A stretch of 27,968 nt of DNA from Termitomyces sp. T153 (lineage: Eukaryota; Basidiomycota; Agaricomycetes; Agaricales; Lyophyllaceae). The stretch lies in the NCBI GenBank assembly GCA_018296165.2, contig JACKQL020000243.1, positions 1 through 27,968 on the forward strand. The letters are read 5' to 3'. Both the position numbers and the translations under genes were made by a program. The notes beneath the pieces are model-generated. The model searched no databases, was not told the origin of the DNA, and saw only the letters and a list, made by a program, of their open reading frames with translations. Every line of letters begins with the position of its first letter. Within the stretch, counting starts at the first letter, position 1. This document shows, piece after piece, positions 7,554 to 17,713 of this stretch.

Positions 7554-8995
7554 TGGCTAGAACCCTCCTTGATCACAAGTGATGTGCTCTCTTTGATTAA
7601 TGTTGCTAATATGAAAACTGAATTCCCAAGTAAAAGGTTCAATCAGAAAATATTTTGAAGGAAGACCAGATAAAGAGACGTTACTATTTGTAAATACAAA
7701 ATAGATATAGTGAAATACTCATATCAATACCATATGGATTGTCAAGAGACATCATTGCACAACTATTGAACAATCTACCATCAGAAGGAATGCATTGTCT
7801 TTTCAAAGATGCAAAACAGCACCTGCATATTCAGGGTCTCCTTTCATGCATTACTGCTCATCCAAGTAGACAACTTCACTGATCTCACTCACTGAAAAGC
7901 TGTGGCCAAAGCCACTAAGAAAAATATCATGATGTCCTTCAATAAGCTCTGAGTGTTCAGTGATGGTGGTCAACAATACAGGGATCAAAGAGCAGTTGTA
8001 AGTCTTCTCATTGTGCCAATTTAATTACATAATTTAGAATGGTACCAAAAGCCATTCAAGAAACAGAAAAACATTCTAAAATTTTTCAATTAATTTTCTC
8101 ACAGATCACCAAAAATGTTTCTTCTAACTAATGTTAACCAAGAGATATGAAAATTTTTCTTGAGATACAATGAAAAGAAACAGAATAAGAGTTCCTAAAG
8201 AATCACATAAAGATATATGAAATGTTCTTCATGAGTCAAAAAGTGCTAAACATGATTTGTATTTATAATCTGTTTCTCGGAGAACTTCAAAGAAAAATTA
8301 TTTTATTTACTCAAGATACACTACATTGACTTTGACTGGTTTTAAATTTATATAATAATTTCTACTTGAGAGAAACAGATTAGAAATCATATAACATGTT
8401 TCTAATTGATGTTTCTCAAGAAACTTATGAGATTTCCTGAAGTGATGTGTCTGCCTGGACACATATTGGACTTTTTATTACATGATAGTTATTTCATTGT
8501 CTTGTTGTCACTAGTGAAATTCTAGACTCAGTCTGTTTCACTTGGCATGAACTAAGAGATTGGACTCTAAACTCATAACTTTGTTACATTTTTTTTGAAT
8601 TGCTTTCTGCTATTTGCATTCAGCAACAGTTCAATAATTTGAACTATCAGACTTTCCAGCTTATTGCACAGCCACATGAAATTTCTGCAATACCTGGCTG
8701 ACATGGTAGACCACCATGCAATAGAACCACATAATGCATCTTGTGTGGATGTGAGTTATCAATCTGAACAGATGCCTGAGGCATCAAAGTATGTTTTCTG
8801 ATTCCAAATGAGACAATAGTCAAGAACCTTTGACTTTCATGGTTAGTGAAAGGTATAGGATGCCAGGAGGACTATTTGTGAAAACAGATGATGTCCATTG
8901 TGATCCTGTGTGGTTCAGAAAACAATAAGTTGAGCATGTCAACTATGTTGCAACCAGTGATCCCAATGCCTGCACTAAGCCACCAGTATCCTTTT
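7554..8995. mobile_element. CpG-poor AT-rich transposon-like DNA without a named gene
   Basis: CpG is almost absent (a rare exception is near 8278). The minus strand at about 8700-8870 has a partly open reading (PFTNHESQRFLTIVSFGI, MPQASVQIDNSHPHK) that may extend one of the neighbouring minus-strand ORFs; I do not recognise it. A 13-bp perfect inverted repeat (TAATCTGTTTCTC) stands at 8266-8278 and 8370-8382. Between 8036 and 8450 several more GTTTCTC/GAGAAAC-type words recur. Confidence 0.4.
8266..8382. repeat. 117-bp span bounded by 13-bp perfect inverted repeats
   Basis: TAATCTGTTTCTC at 8266-8278 pairs with GAGAAACAGATTA at 8370-8382. The pairing extends imperfectly outward through ATGATTT and AAATCAT. 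It is MITE-like in size, but no target duplication was seen. Confidence 0.5.
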
Positions 8996-10044
8996 TGTCA
9001 CAACCCACTCCCAGACCTCCAGACCCCTTCCAAAGCCACCCCACTTCCCTGGAGTTCCCCTCCAACACCCCCTCAACTCACTCCAACCTTTGTTCCCCCA
9101 TGGTGCTGGCCCCAGCTAACTCCAACACTTTCCCAGCAAATCCCAATGACCTCCTAGAAAACCCTGACATTTCCCCTGTGGGCCCCATCATTTCCCCCTC
9201 TCTCCCCAAGCCCCTGGGCCCCTCCAACATCTCTCCTGACCCAGGCACATGTTGCTAACTTGTCTCCTTGACATACCTGGACCACTCCAGAATTTTCTGA
9301 CAACTACAGGGCAGACTGTGTTCCCATTAGTTCCCATCAGAATATCACCACAGCCCACCATCTGATCAGAACCAATACCTACCAACCCTATGCAGCTCCA
9401 ATGAGCCCCACTGTTGCACCCCCAATCCCCAGAGGAGTTCCAGTAGTTAGTATATAAGTCATAGAGTAGCATCTGTTACAGTGGTCTTGATATTACCAGT
9501 GGCTACTGTTTCTTGCTACATTTGGCTCTGTTACATTTCCTGGTCTTGTCTCTATTTCTATCTCAAGTCTTGAGTCTCTATCTTGTCTTGACTCTGTCTC
9601 TATTTTCTTTATTGTTGCCTAAGTTCCTTTCAAATCTAATGCCCTTACAAACTCCACACATATGTTACAACCCTCAAAACATTCATAACTAACTCCAGAC
9701 CTCACCCTATGCTCAGCCCCAGAACCCATCAACATTAACTGATCCCCCATCAATCTCCAGCCTCACTCTCATCACTTGCATAGCCTCTACTTGCCCCACA
9801 ATCTGTGTATTTGCCTCTGGACTTGTACCTGAGTCTTCTCTCCAGCCCAACCCTTCTTTGTACCTTGTCTTAAACTTCCCTGGACCACCTCAGAGTTGCT
9901 TGGACCATTCCCTCTAGCTTATCCTTGCAAGTATCCAAAGTCAAGACCTCTCCAGGACACTAGGTTATAAGCACAGGACATTGCATCCACCTAGTAAGGA
10001 CTTGCCCAGGTAAGCTGAGCCTCTGTGGTCAGCAGAACCTGATA
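8996..10044 (+). mobile_element. Solo LTR, family A, oldest copy
   Basis: It starts TGTCACAACCCAC and ends CCTGATA (family end CCTGACA, one C-to-T change). It is flanked by exact 5-bp target duplications CTTTT at 8991-8995 and 10045-10049. It aligns along its length with the solo LTRs at 21962-23095 (same strand) and 13311-14472 (opposite strand), and is shorter at 1049 bp. It has lost nearly all CpG: the first 60 bases contain none, against five in the copy at 21962. It is inserted in the minus-strand tyrosine recombinase relic. No internal domain or partner LTR is present. Confidence 0.92.
9451..9458 (+). promoter_or_regulatory. TATA box of solo LTR (oldest copy)
   Basis: TATATAAG within GTTAGTATATAAGTCAT is kept at the equivalent place in all three family A LTRs, even though the surrounding CpG is lost here. 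It is the likely core promoter of the ancestral retrotransposon. Confidence 0.6.
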
Positions 10045-11083
10045 CTTTTGAGTTTCCTTGCCAAAGGACAATTTGGCAGATAACATACAGTATACAGATC
10101 TAATGCCAGAATCTGATCTAGTGTAGAGTTTGCCATTCTGAGCAATACAACTTGAATGAGGTGTCCATGCCCTCAGCCCTCAAAGGAAGTTCTCAATGGC
10201 TGACTTTGAGTAAGCTCTTGCAACTGCTACTATGAAGGCTTCTAAAATTTCTGGCATTGCTAGCATACAATCTTTCTCTGAGATTTTCCTAAGAGCACAA
10301 AAAATATGGAAGACTAACAGACTTGTGGCATAAAACTCTTCAGTCAACTACACCCATGCTGCATTAAGCACCTTAAAGACTCTTCTTTCATTTTCCTCTG
10401 TCAACTGTAATTGTGTGGACTCTGCCAAGTTCTGAGCAACATTGATGGGAAGCCATAGCCTTAGCCATTCTCTGGCAAGAACATGCAAGCAAGATGGAGA
10501 TTTTTCTGGGACTAGTCTGGCAACATAAGGTTGAGGCTTGTGTTTTTTAGTTACAGGTTTTGTGGCAATGGGAGAGTACCATTATCATGTGTCTTCCTGA
10601 TGCTTGGCATAATCAAAGCATTCTTGTGACTGGCTAATAAATGCTTCTTTGAACAACTCCCTGCTTTGATTCTGAGATTGTCTAGTTTGCTTCAAGTGAT
10701 TGCTTCTGCTTTCTTCTGTGGATTGCTCTGCCTTGGAATAGGGGCTTAAAAATTGACAACAAATTGTTTGATGTTGTGCCAGATCTTCACTGGAAGCAGG
10801 AAGTTTTTTTTTGCATAGTATTGACTCCTTGATGGGGCATCTGTGGAATCAAACTTGCTTGGAACATATCAAGAGTATATTGTGTTTTTGTTTTCATGAG
10901 ACTCTTTATGGATTTTTTTGAAGATCTCATTTGTTTGGTAGTTTCTGCTTTTGACAACCCACCAACCCTCAATAACTCCTTAGTTGTCTCTGTAGACTTT
11001 AAAATGCTAACCCATGCTTCCCATACTGATAATGGAGGAGACCAGGAATGAAAATCTGTAATGGAGCATGTGTTACATCCCAC
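10045..11083 (-). pseudogene. Fungal tyrosine recombinase (phage-integrase-like), N-terminal half relic
   Basis: Tyrosine recombinases cut and rejoin DNA without a DDE transposase; fungal examples are carried by Crypton, DIRS and related elements. Read from 11083 on the minus strand: a start region MGCNTCSITDFHSW, a low-similarity linker, then PSCLHVLAREWLRLWLP (near 10490). Next are a core-binding SAM-like region with EEFYATSLLVFHIFCAL (near 10340) and AYSKSAIENFL followed by GLRAW (near 10200). These match a conserved agaricomycete ORF as I recall it. The catalytic domain with the R-H-R-Y residues should follow but is cut by the solo LTR at 8996-10044, and I could not identify it beyond that. 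Stops and frameshifts show decay. CpG is nearly absent. Confidence 0.5.
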
Positions 11084-11270
11084 TTATACTATTATAATAT
11101 TACTTTATTATTATTATACTGTTTGGTAGCATCACATGATGCTACCTATAAATACTATTACTGTAATTATGTAAGGCAGCACCTTACTTCATACCTCATA
11201 GAACCTAATTGACTGGTTTTGGATTATGGAGTGTGAACTGTAAGCAGTGCACTGTAATGAAAATTTTACA
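11071..11270. repeat. LTR-like sequence 5' of the gypsy element
   Basis: It runs from TGTTACATCC to AATTTTACA, contains CTATAAATAC (TATA-like) and a perfect inverted repeat GTAGCATCACATGATGCTAC (11129-11148). The size and the TG...CA ends suggest an LTR, but it does not clearly match the 3' LTR at 20248-20478 and no target duplication was found. It may be a diverged 5' LTR or a solo LTR of another family. Confidence 0.3.
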
Positions 11271-11436
11271 TTTTTTGAATTTCAACAAGCATTTACTTGT
11301 TTGTGAAGCAGAAGCCAAACTTCTGGAAAAAATGTTCACTGCCAATAGTTAATGATCAGAACATAAAATTTTAATGTTTACCTTCCTCAATGAGCACTGT
11401 GGAGATTCATTGTCAGACAGCAAATCAGATTCAGAA

Positions 11437-12480
11437 ATGAGCTCTGAATATAGCAGCAAGTCTAGTGACTCCAGCTCATCAAGTAGCTCAAGTTCAAGTT
11501 CATCATCTCACTACCATGGATGTCACCAATCCTGCTGGTGATCCTGTCACTGTTCCCATAGGTCAAAACACAAACAATAGAGGCAAACTATAATAAAACC
11601 CACCCTGCCTGAGAAATATGATGGCCGCATAGACATTAGAGCCTTCCACAAATACCTTATGCATGGTATGGCATATGTTAAATATGGGTATGTGGAGAAA
11701 AACCATCAGGTCATGGTGCTATCCAAATTTCTGACTGGGAAGGCTTACACTTTCTATACTTGTAGAGTTTCAATTGACCCAGAATGATGGTTGTTAAGGA
11801 AATTCTTTGTTGAAATGTTCAACTATTGCTTTCCTATATATTTTTGCAATCAGCAACAAGAAAGGCTCAATAGCTTCACTCAAAGAGATAAGTTGGTTCA
11901 TGAATATGTTGCAGATCTTGATGAATTGTTTACCATCATAGGCACTGATAGTGAGCAGGCTTGCATAGTAAAGTTATTCAATGGATTTAGGCCTTCACTC
12001 CATAAGGCACTTCTCTGTGAGCACATGAACCCAGAATATACCTCTTGGAGGGCAATGGTATGAGGAGCTGAGTATCAGGAACTGGCAGATAATGTGGATT
12101 TTAGGGACTATGCTGGAACAAGCAGTCAGTTCTGCTACAATAATTCCAGTTGAAATCAAAATCAATCACATACTTCCAGATCACAGGATAATGCCTCCAA
12201 GTCTGCAAAGCCATACTCTGCCAACTGTGCAAAGAACTTCCAATCAACTTGACTAATACAAACCCTGGACATGTGCCAGCTAGCAAGTGGAATGGTAATA
12301 ATAACAATAAACCTTCCCCCTGTGCTGAGAACTCTTATGCTCCCAAGCATAACTGCAATCAGCCAAGTATGCCCTCAAGCAGAGAAGAAAAGGAAATACT
12401 TAAAGAAGCCAATTTTCACCCAGAACTGCCCTGTAAGGGGATGGAGCACAACCACAGATAGACCTGGCAATGACCAGTGA
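11437..12480 (+). pseudogene. Gypsy gag (Retrotrans_gag capsid), broken
   Basis: Gag forms the intracellular particle in which reverse transcription occurs. From ATG 11437 one frame carries a Ser run (11458-11508), then a tract rich in His, Gln, Cys and Trp that looks like a former Arg-rich stretch, with stops at 11539-11541 (TGA) and 11578-11580 (TAG). The capsid-type region follows: LPEKYDGRIDIRAFHKYLMH, SKFLTGKAYTFYT, then after TGA at 11785-11787 LLRKFFVEMFNYCFPI, then KLVHEYVADLDELFTIIG and VKLFNGFRPSLHKAL, to TGA at 12061. Past 12063 the frame degrades and no CCHC zinc knuckle is visible. The frame is kept for over 600 bases, so inactivation is by substitutions. Confidence 0.8.
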
Positions 12481-12870
12481 TGCAAGCAGTGAGCAAGAGT
12501 TGAAGGGCAGTATAAGCAGCTAAGAGTCCAGCAAGCAAGTGAGCACAGTGAGCAAGGCTAAGGTAATGATGCTGGGGCTCTTACAGTCAATCTAGTGGAT
12601 AGGCCAGGAAGACACTGCTATTGTTTGGTCTGAGAATATCCTATCCTGCAGACTGGTTTATATACTACATCCATGGCTATGCTATGACTAATGCTATATG
12701 TGATAAGTGGCCTGGGTATGCTAAACAGTAATGACTAACAATACATCGAAAGGGGAAATAGGGTCTGATGACTACAAAGGGCTGACTACTACTGATTGGA
12801 GAGTGCAGGGGCTTGGTGGCCAGTCAATCAGATATGCTAGAGATGATGCTATACCTATTACTAAGGCCAG
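12481..12870. other. Decayed gag-pol junction
   Basis: I find no open frame of useful length and no motif here. It should correspond to the end of gag and the start of the next reading frame of the gypsy element. AGCAAG / GAGCA-type words repeat near 12480-12555. Confidence 0.4.
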
Positions 12871-13310
12871 ATAGAGTTGGAGTTACCTAATAAGGGTTGT
12901 CCCCTTACATGCCCCACAAAAGGCAAGATGAAATCAAGCAACAGAAAGCCTCCAGGCATGATGGCTTTTGGTATCCAAGTTGCAGTAGATTGGGCCAAGC
13001 AATTGCATGTTGATAGCCTTGGAGAAACTACCAAACTATCAATTGGAATGATAGGAAAGTGTGATAGTGAAGATGATACTCTCCCTTTGCTGCAGTTGGT
13101 TTCTGACTCTAGTTTAGAAATCACATCTGATGAGGAAGTAAGCAGTGAATCATCATATCAGACTACTGACTCACTTGGTAATTCTGTCCTTGATGACAAA
13201 GTTATGCTGGCTCCCCCAAAGGAGTTCCCTCAGTGTTACAAAATGTATATTGAGTCAGCAGAAGAAAAATTGATATTATTAGATGTGGACTCATGGTGAA
13301 ATTGCCTGGG

Positions 13311-14472
13311 TGTCAGGTTCTGCTGACCCCGGGGGCTCAGCTGCACTGGGCGAGTCCTTACTAGGTGGGCGTGATCCCCTTGCACTGGCAACCGAACACT
13401 CAAAAGCATTCTGGGCACTGATGGCTTGTGCGGATAGTTGGTGGGATGTGATCCGGGCAGGTCCAGGGAGGTCCGGGGAAGTCGGATTGCAAGGAAATGG
13501 GATGGGCTTGGTGGGGTTCAGGCAGAAGACCATATGGGAGATTTGCGGATGCAAAGGAGTAGGCGGCTACGCGATCAATGGGAGCAGAGCCAGGGTTTGA
13601 TGGAAGATCAATTTGAGTTGATGGAGTCCGGGACCGAGCGAAGAGCAAGGTTTGGACCTGGTAAAAGAGTGGCGGGATTTGTAATCATAATCGCAGAGTT
13701 CGTGAAGTCATTAAGTTTGAGGAAGACTTGGGCACAATGGTCAGACGGAGTCACCGAGACAGCATCGGACGGAATGAGATGGAGTCAATATGGAACAAGA
13801 GTAGATTCAAGTGGAGATACAAAATGATGACGAGAATGATAACAAAATGGAGACAAGACAAGACTGGGAGACTGAGATAAGACTGGGAGACTGAGAGTAA
13901 GGAAAACAAAACACAAAACACAAAACACAAGAAAGAAACAATCAGACCATAGGTAACGTTAAGCAATATCAAGACTAGAGTATGAAGAGCTACTCGATGT
14001 CTTATATACTGACTACCGGAGAACTTTGGAGTACGTCAGCTGCGGTGGCGGGGCTTGGCAGAGCTTGACGGAGTGGGCGGGTGTCAGTTGCGATCAAGAG
14101 TCGGGCCACACTGATACATTGATGGGATCATTAGGGAACGTGGGTCGCCCCGAGGTTGTTGTGATACTCCGGAATGGGTCGGAGGAACCAGGGTGTTGAG
14201 TTGATGATGGGTGGCAAAGATTGGGAACAGCAGGGGTGGTTCTTGGGGGTTGGGAGATCCAGGGTAAGTGTCAGTGGCTGCGGGGAAGGCATTGAAGTTG
14301 GCCAGGGGGCCATTGGATTTAGCTGGGGAGGCATTGGAGTTAGCCAAGGTTGCGTCGGGGCTAACTGAAATAGGCACGGGGCATGGGCAGAAGTTCGGCA
14401 GAGCGTTGGGGGTTTTGGGGAATTGGGAGGTTGCTGGTTGATGTGCGGGGATTCAGGGGACGGGTCATGACA
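13311..14472 (-). mobile_element. Solo LTR, family A, intermediate age, nested in the gypsy element
   Basis: On the plus strand it runs from TGTCAGGTTCTGCTGACC to GGGTCATGACA, so the element is inverted relative to the other two copies. The target duplication CTGGG is exact at 13306-13310 and 14473-14477. It is 1162 bp long. Read in LTR orientation, the first 60 bases hold two CpG, against five in the copy at 21962 and none at 8996. Its sharp CpG rise against the host gypsy DNA shows that it entered after much of the gypsy decay. Long proline- or glycine-rich frames inside it are shadows of its C-rich composition and not genes. Confidence 0.95.
14001..14010 (-). promoter_or_regulatory. TATA box of solo LTR (intermediate copy)
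   Basis: CTTATATACT on the plus strand is the reverse complement of the family A box AGTATATAAG, at the place equivalent to 9451 and 22408. Confidence 0.6.
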
Positions 14473-14703
14473 CTGGGCAATTCTGTGTGCAACAAAGCCA
14501 AGGAGATGCTGAAAACTATGCAACCCTACCCTGGCAACCCAGCCAATGTGCTCCAGTTCCATGGAAGGTGTTTCTGTGCAACACCTGTATCTCATAATGA
14601 AATCATGATACATGATGGTGTGTTTGACACCTTTGAGGTACTCAGTCAATCTACTGCAATGAGAACTCACTTTACAATTGGTGAGTGGTATGCAAAGATA
14701 TGA

Positions 14704-15210
14704 CACACTCAAACTGGGGCTCCCCTTAACCATGGATCAGCTTATAAGACATGCCTTGCCTCAGATGTTCACACCTGGAATGCCCAATGTGTACTTGAGC
14801 ATGGCACCCCATATCCAGGGGATGAAGAAGGCCATGTGCAATCATACCACCAGTTCAAGGTGACTGCAGAAGGTCCTACATGTAACATATTCGATTACCA
14901 TCTAGGGTTCCAAACTCAAATTGATGTTGCCATGCTGGGAAATGAGATGTTTGACCTGGCCAGCTGGTATCACAAACAATTAGTATGATCTCTCCAAAAG
15001 CTGGAGACAGAAGCCTACTCTGCCCCATACAACCCTTAATACTACATTGCTAGCTGGCTTTAGGAGCCCCTGCTACTGGAACTAGCTGATAGTGAGTATG
15101 AGCTTGATCTACTACAGACCAGGGCCTCAGCTTCTGGCTGGCTCCATCTGAAAGTAGAAGATGGGCATCTGCATGTTCTTGAGCTGAATGGACAGCAGAT
15201 ACCTGCTGGT
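14704..15210 (+). pseudogene. Gypsy pol, pre-protease region (decayed)
   Basis: The frame is open in pieces: SAYKTCLASDVHTWNAQ, FDYHLGFQTQIDVAMLGNEM, LADSEYELDLLQTRASASGW, HLKVEDGHLHVLELNGQQIP. It continues directly into the protease frame at 15211. Several stops interrupt it. No catalytic motif is expected here. Confidence 0.55.
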
Positions 15211-15660
15211 ATGTACTCCTCTATACAGCAAAATGCAACCTATGTAAAAGACCCATCACAAATGGTGCCTAAACCTCTTGTTGTGGTTGTATGTATCAAT
15301 GGACACCCTGCATGTGCACTCATTAATTCAGGTTCTCTGGGGGATTTCATCTCAAGTACCCTAGTACAACAACTAAACATCAAAAGAAAGGAACTCACCT
15401 CTCCTGTCACAGTTCAGCTAGCAGTATAAGGATCAAGATCATGAATTAACTTTGGCGCCACAGCCAAGTTTGAATATCAATCTATATCTGAGCAATGGTA
15501 CTTTGATATCATTAATCTGTCAGGATATGATCTTATCCTTGGTATGCCTTTCCTATTCCAACACCAAGTCACCTTTGGTATCAATCCTGCATGTGTTATA
15601 GTTGCATCACCTCAATCATTACCTTTTGAAGGCAAAGGTGTGACACAACTTGCTTCATGA
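15211..15660 (+). pseudogene. Gypsy aspartic protease (retropepsin-like), catalytic Asp lost
   Basis: This protease would cut the gag-pol polyprotein. The frame reads KPLVVVVCINGHPACALINS and GSLGDFISSTLVQQLNIK, then after stops at 15427-15429 and 15442-15444 the second lobe FEYQSISEQWYFDIINLSGY, DLILGMPFLFQHQVTFGINP. The flap and the hydrophobic-hydrophobic-G motif (LILG) are kept. The active-site triplet, normally D-S-G, reads N-S-G: the codon at 15325-15327 is AAT. With the base before it, the change fits a CG-to-TA double deamination on the two strands. The protein would be dead even without the stops. Confidence 0.75.
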
Positions 15661-15663
15661 TCA

Positions 15664-16518
15664 ATGGAATTGTATGAAGAAAATCTAGAGGTAGTACATG
15701 AGGAACTTCAGCATTATGCAGAACCAATCTGCAAATTGGCAAGTGATACACCCTTACCTCCATTATGTGCTATTAATCATGAGATAAACTTGATTGATCC
15801 CAATAGGATATATCCTTGGTGGCCATCACAATGTCCAGAAGCCATGTGCAGCCAATGGGCCAAGAAGCACAATGCATACATCAAAAATGGGTGATGGAAG
15901 GTCACCAGCAGTGGGAACACTGTCTCAATGATGCTGATACCCAAGCCAGGCAAATCAGGAGAATCACCTTGACTTCACATGGTCTTTGATCTGAGAGATT
16001 GGAATGCCAACACAGTGAAAAGATTGTCACCACTGCCTGACATTGATGGGATCCTGCACTGAGTGGCAAAAGGTCAGTATTAATCACTATTGGATTGCAA
16101 GGATGCTTATGAACAAATCTGCATTATACCAGAACATGTGGAGAGAACCACTGTAATGACCCCTGATGGCAATATGGTTAGCAACATAGTACAACAAGGG
16201 GACTGTAATGCCCCAGCTACTTACCAAGCATCAATGAACCATATTTTCTCTGCATATATTGGGCGATTTATGGATGTCTACTTTGATGATATAATAATTT
16301 ACCCACAGACACTTGAGGAACATGTTCAACACATTAAGATTGTGATTGACATCTTAAAACATGAGAAACTTTACCTTGGAAAGGATAAGTTAAAATTCCT
16401 ATGCCCAGAATTGAGAGTTCTAGGCCATGTGGTTGACAATAATAGTATATGCATGGACCCTGATAAGGTTGATGCATTAGCACACTGGAAGACACCAACT
16501 AACCATGACTTACTTTGA
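15664..16518 (+). pseudogene. Gypsy reverse transcriptase (stop-riddled, frame kept)
   Basis: RVT_1-type polymerase that copies the element RNA. One frame runs through with no indel: PLCAINHEINLIDPNRIYPW, HMVFDLRDWNANTVKRLSPL, LLDCKDAYEQICIIPEHVER, IVQQGDCNAPATYQASMNHI, then YIGRFMDVYFDDIIIYP with the catalytic Y-F-D-D at 16279-16290, then LRVLGHVVDNNSICMDPDKV. Stops in this frame are TGA at 15892, 15970, 16060 and 16516 and TAA at 16081. At 15892 and 16516 the family has Arg (GRW, RFLG). RDWN for family RERN and QICII for QIRIV are further Arg losses that fit CGN to TGN. The two catalytic aspartates survive. Confidence 0.88.
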
Positions 16519-17085
16519 GGGTTCTTAGGAGTGGCTGGATACTTGGCTGATGACATTGACCATGTCCGCATTCTTATGGGAGTGTTACATGAGTTGACAG
16601 AAGATACTGTCCCTTTCCATTGTGAGAACACTCACCAACATGCATTTGAAGATGTCAAACACTTAGCTATGAAATGTCATGATCATCACCATAAACCCCT
16701 CAATTATGGTAAAGGTGCTGCCCCTGTAAATGTTGTCACTGATAGTTGTAGGACAGGGATTGCTGGTGTTATCAGTCAGGGATCAGACTAGTGTAAGGCC
16801 AAAGTAGCTGCTTTCTACTCTGCAAAACTAAATTCTGCACAGCAAAATTACCCAGTACATGAAATTGAGATGCTAGCAGGTGTCAAAACAATGTTAAGGT
16901 ACCATGATATTCTTCAGGAAACAAAATTTACCTGGTATACTGATCACAAGGGGTTAATTCATCTGTTAAACCAGAAAAATGTTTCTGGAAGACAGGCTCA
17001 ATGGTTGGGAAAAACTTCTGAATTTGACTTTGAGGTCATTTACATACCTGGTGCTGATAACATCTCATCAGATGCCTTGTCATGA
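16519..17085 (+). pseudogene. Gypsy RNase H (stop codons, frame kept)
   Basis: RNase H removes the RNA strand during reverse transcription. This continues the RT frame: GFLGVAGYLADDI, VNVVTDSCRTGIAGVISQGS with the first catalytic Asp, then AKVAAFYSAKLNSAQQNYPV, HEIEMLAGVKTMLRYHDI with the catalytic Glu, then FTWYTDHKGLIHLLNQKNVS with a catalytic Asp, and RQAQWLGKTSEFDFEVIYIP. TAG at 16789-16791 stands where Trp is usual. TGA at 17083-17085 follows DALS, where the family has Arg. Confidence 0.88.
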
Positions 17086-17713
17086 TTGTATTTGTCTGAA
17101 GAGCCAGGTACTGTAAGGGCTCGTAGTGAGTACACCTACTATGATGTAATAAATAATGATACATTGGCAACTCACCTGATATCCATGCCAGTATTGGTTG
17201 GCATGGAGGGCGAGAGCACAAACTTGTCAGCCAAAGCACACACCATCAAAGATAGACCTGGGGATTTGACCTATGAAAATGTCAATCCCCTGGAAACAAG
17301 CAAGGCTGATCAGTATTGTGATCAGGCACTGGAGCTAATGCCACTGACACAGGAAAGTGGTGCAAGGCCCAAACAAGCCTACAGGCAAAAATTCATACCA
17401 GCAGCAGAGACTTGGAGGCCCAAAATATCCAAGGAGTTTGCTGCTCAGGTGGCCAAACATTTTGTGCTGAACAGCCCTCAGCAACAAAAGGAGGGCAAGG
17501 GTGATACACAAAAACTTACCATATGAATTCCAGCACATAAGCAAAGTGACAATCTTGAGCAGGCACAAGATAAAGAAATATCAGAACAATCAAGGAAGCT
17601 TCACAAATTAATTGAACCACTGAATCCAGTATTGTTAGCTGAAAATGATGGCTGGAGGATGAGAACCAATTTACCTACTGAATAGCATCAGTGGTAAATA
17701 TGAGAATGACCCA
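17086..17713 (+). pseudogene. Gypsy RNase H-integrase linker (decayed)
   Basis: The same frame continues open to TGA at 17524-17526 (LYLSEEPGTVRARSEYTYYD, MPVLVGMEGESTNLSAKAHT, KISKEFAAQVAKHFVLNSPQ). The frame then changes before 17714, so an indel lies between 17527 and 17713. The linker is long and of low complexity compared with catalytic parts; no motif is recognised. Confidence 0.6.

Larger units (their letters stand above)
12877..14702 (+). pseudogene. Gypsy pol N-terminal region, split by solo LTR
   Basis: The left part (12877-13299) is open for 140 residues (MELPNKGCPLTCPTKGKMKS, an acidic SLEITSDEEVSSESS stretch, PKEFPQCYKMYIESAEEK). The right part resumes after the LTR at 14473 (CNKAKEMLKTMQPYPGNPAN, VLQFHGRCFCATPV, VFDTFEVLSQSTAMR) and stops with TGA at 14701-14703. 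The two parts join through the duplicated CTGGG. In agaricomycete gypsy elements this region lies between gag and protease and has no known enzymatic motif. Acidic and Ser-rich composition is seen in the left part. Confidence 0.6.

Noticed and set aside
8995..9258. Pro-rich frames that look like a low-complexity protein
   Set aside because: They are the start of the oldest solo LTR; the repeat structure and the target duplication explain the sequence.
10045..13310. The LTRs at 8996 and 13311 as the two ends of one retrotransposon
   Set aside because: They are in opposite orientation and each has its own target duplication, so they are separate solo insertions.
14131..14733. A 200-residue minus-strand frame rich in Pro, Ser and His
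   Set aside because: Most of it lies inside the C-rich solo LTR (13311-14472) and it crosses the insertion border into gypsy DNA. Its composition follows the LTR base bias, and similar frames appear in the other LTR copies only where no stop happened to arise.
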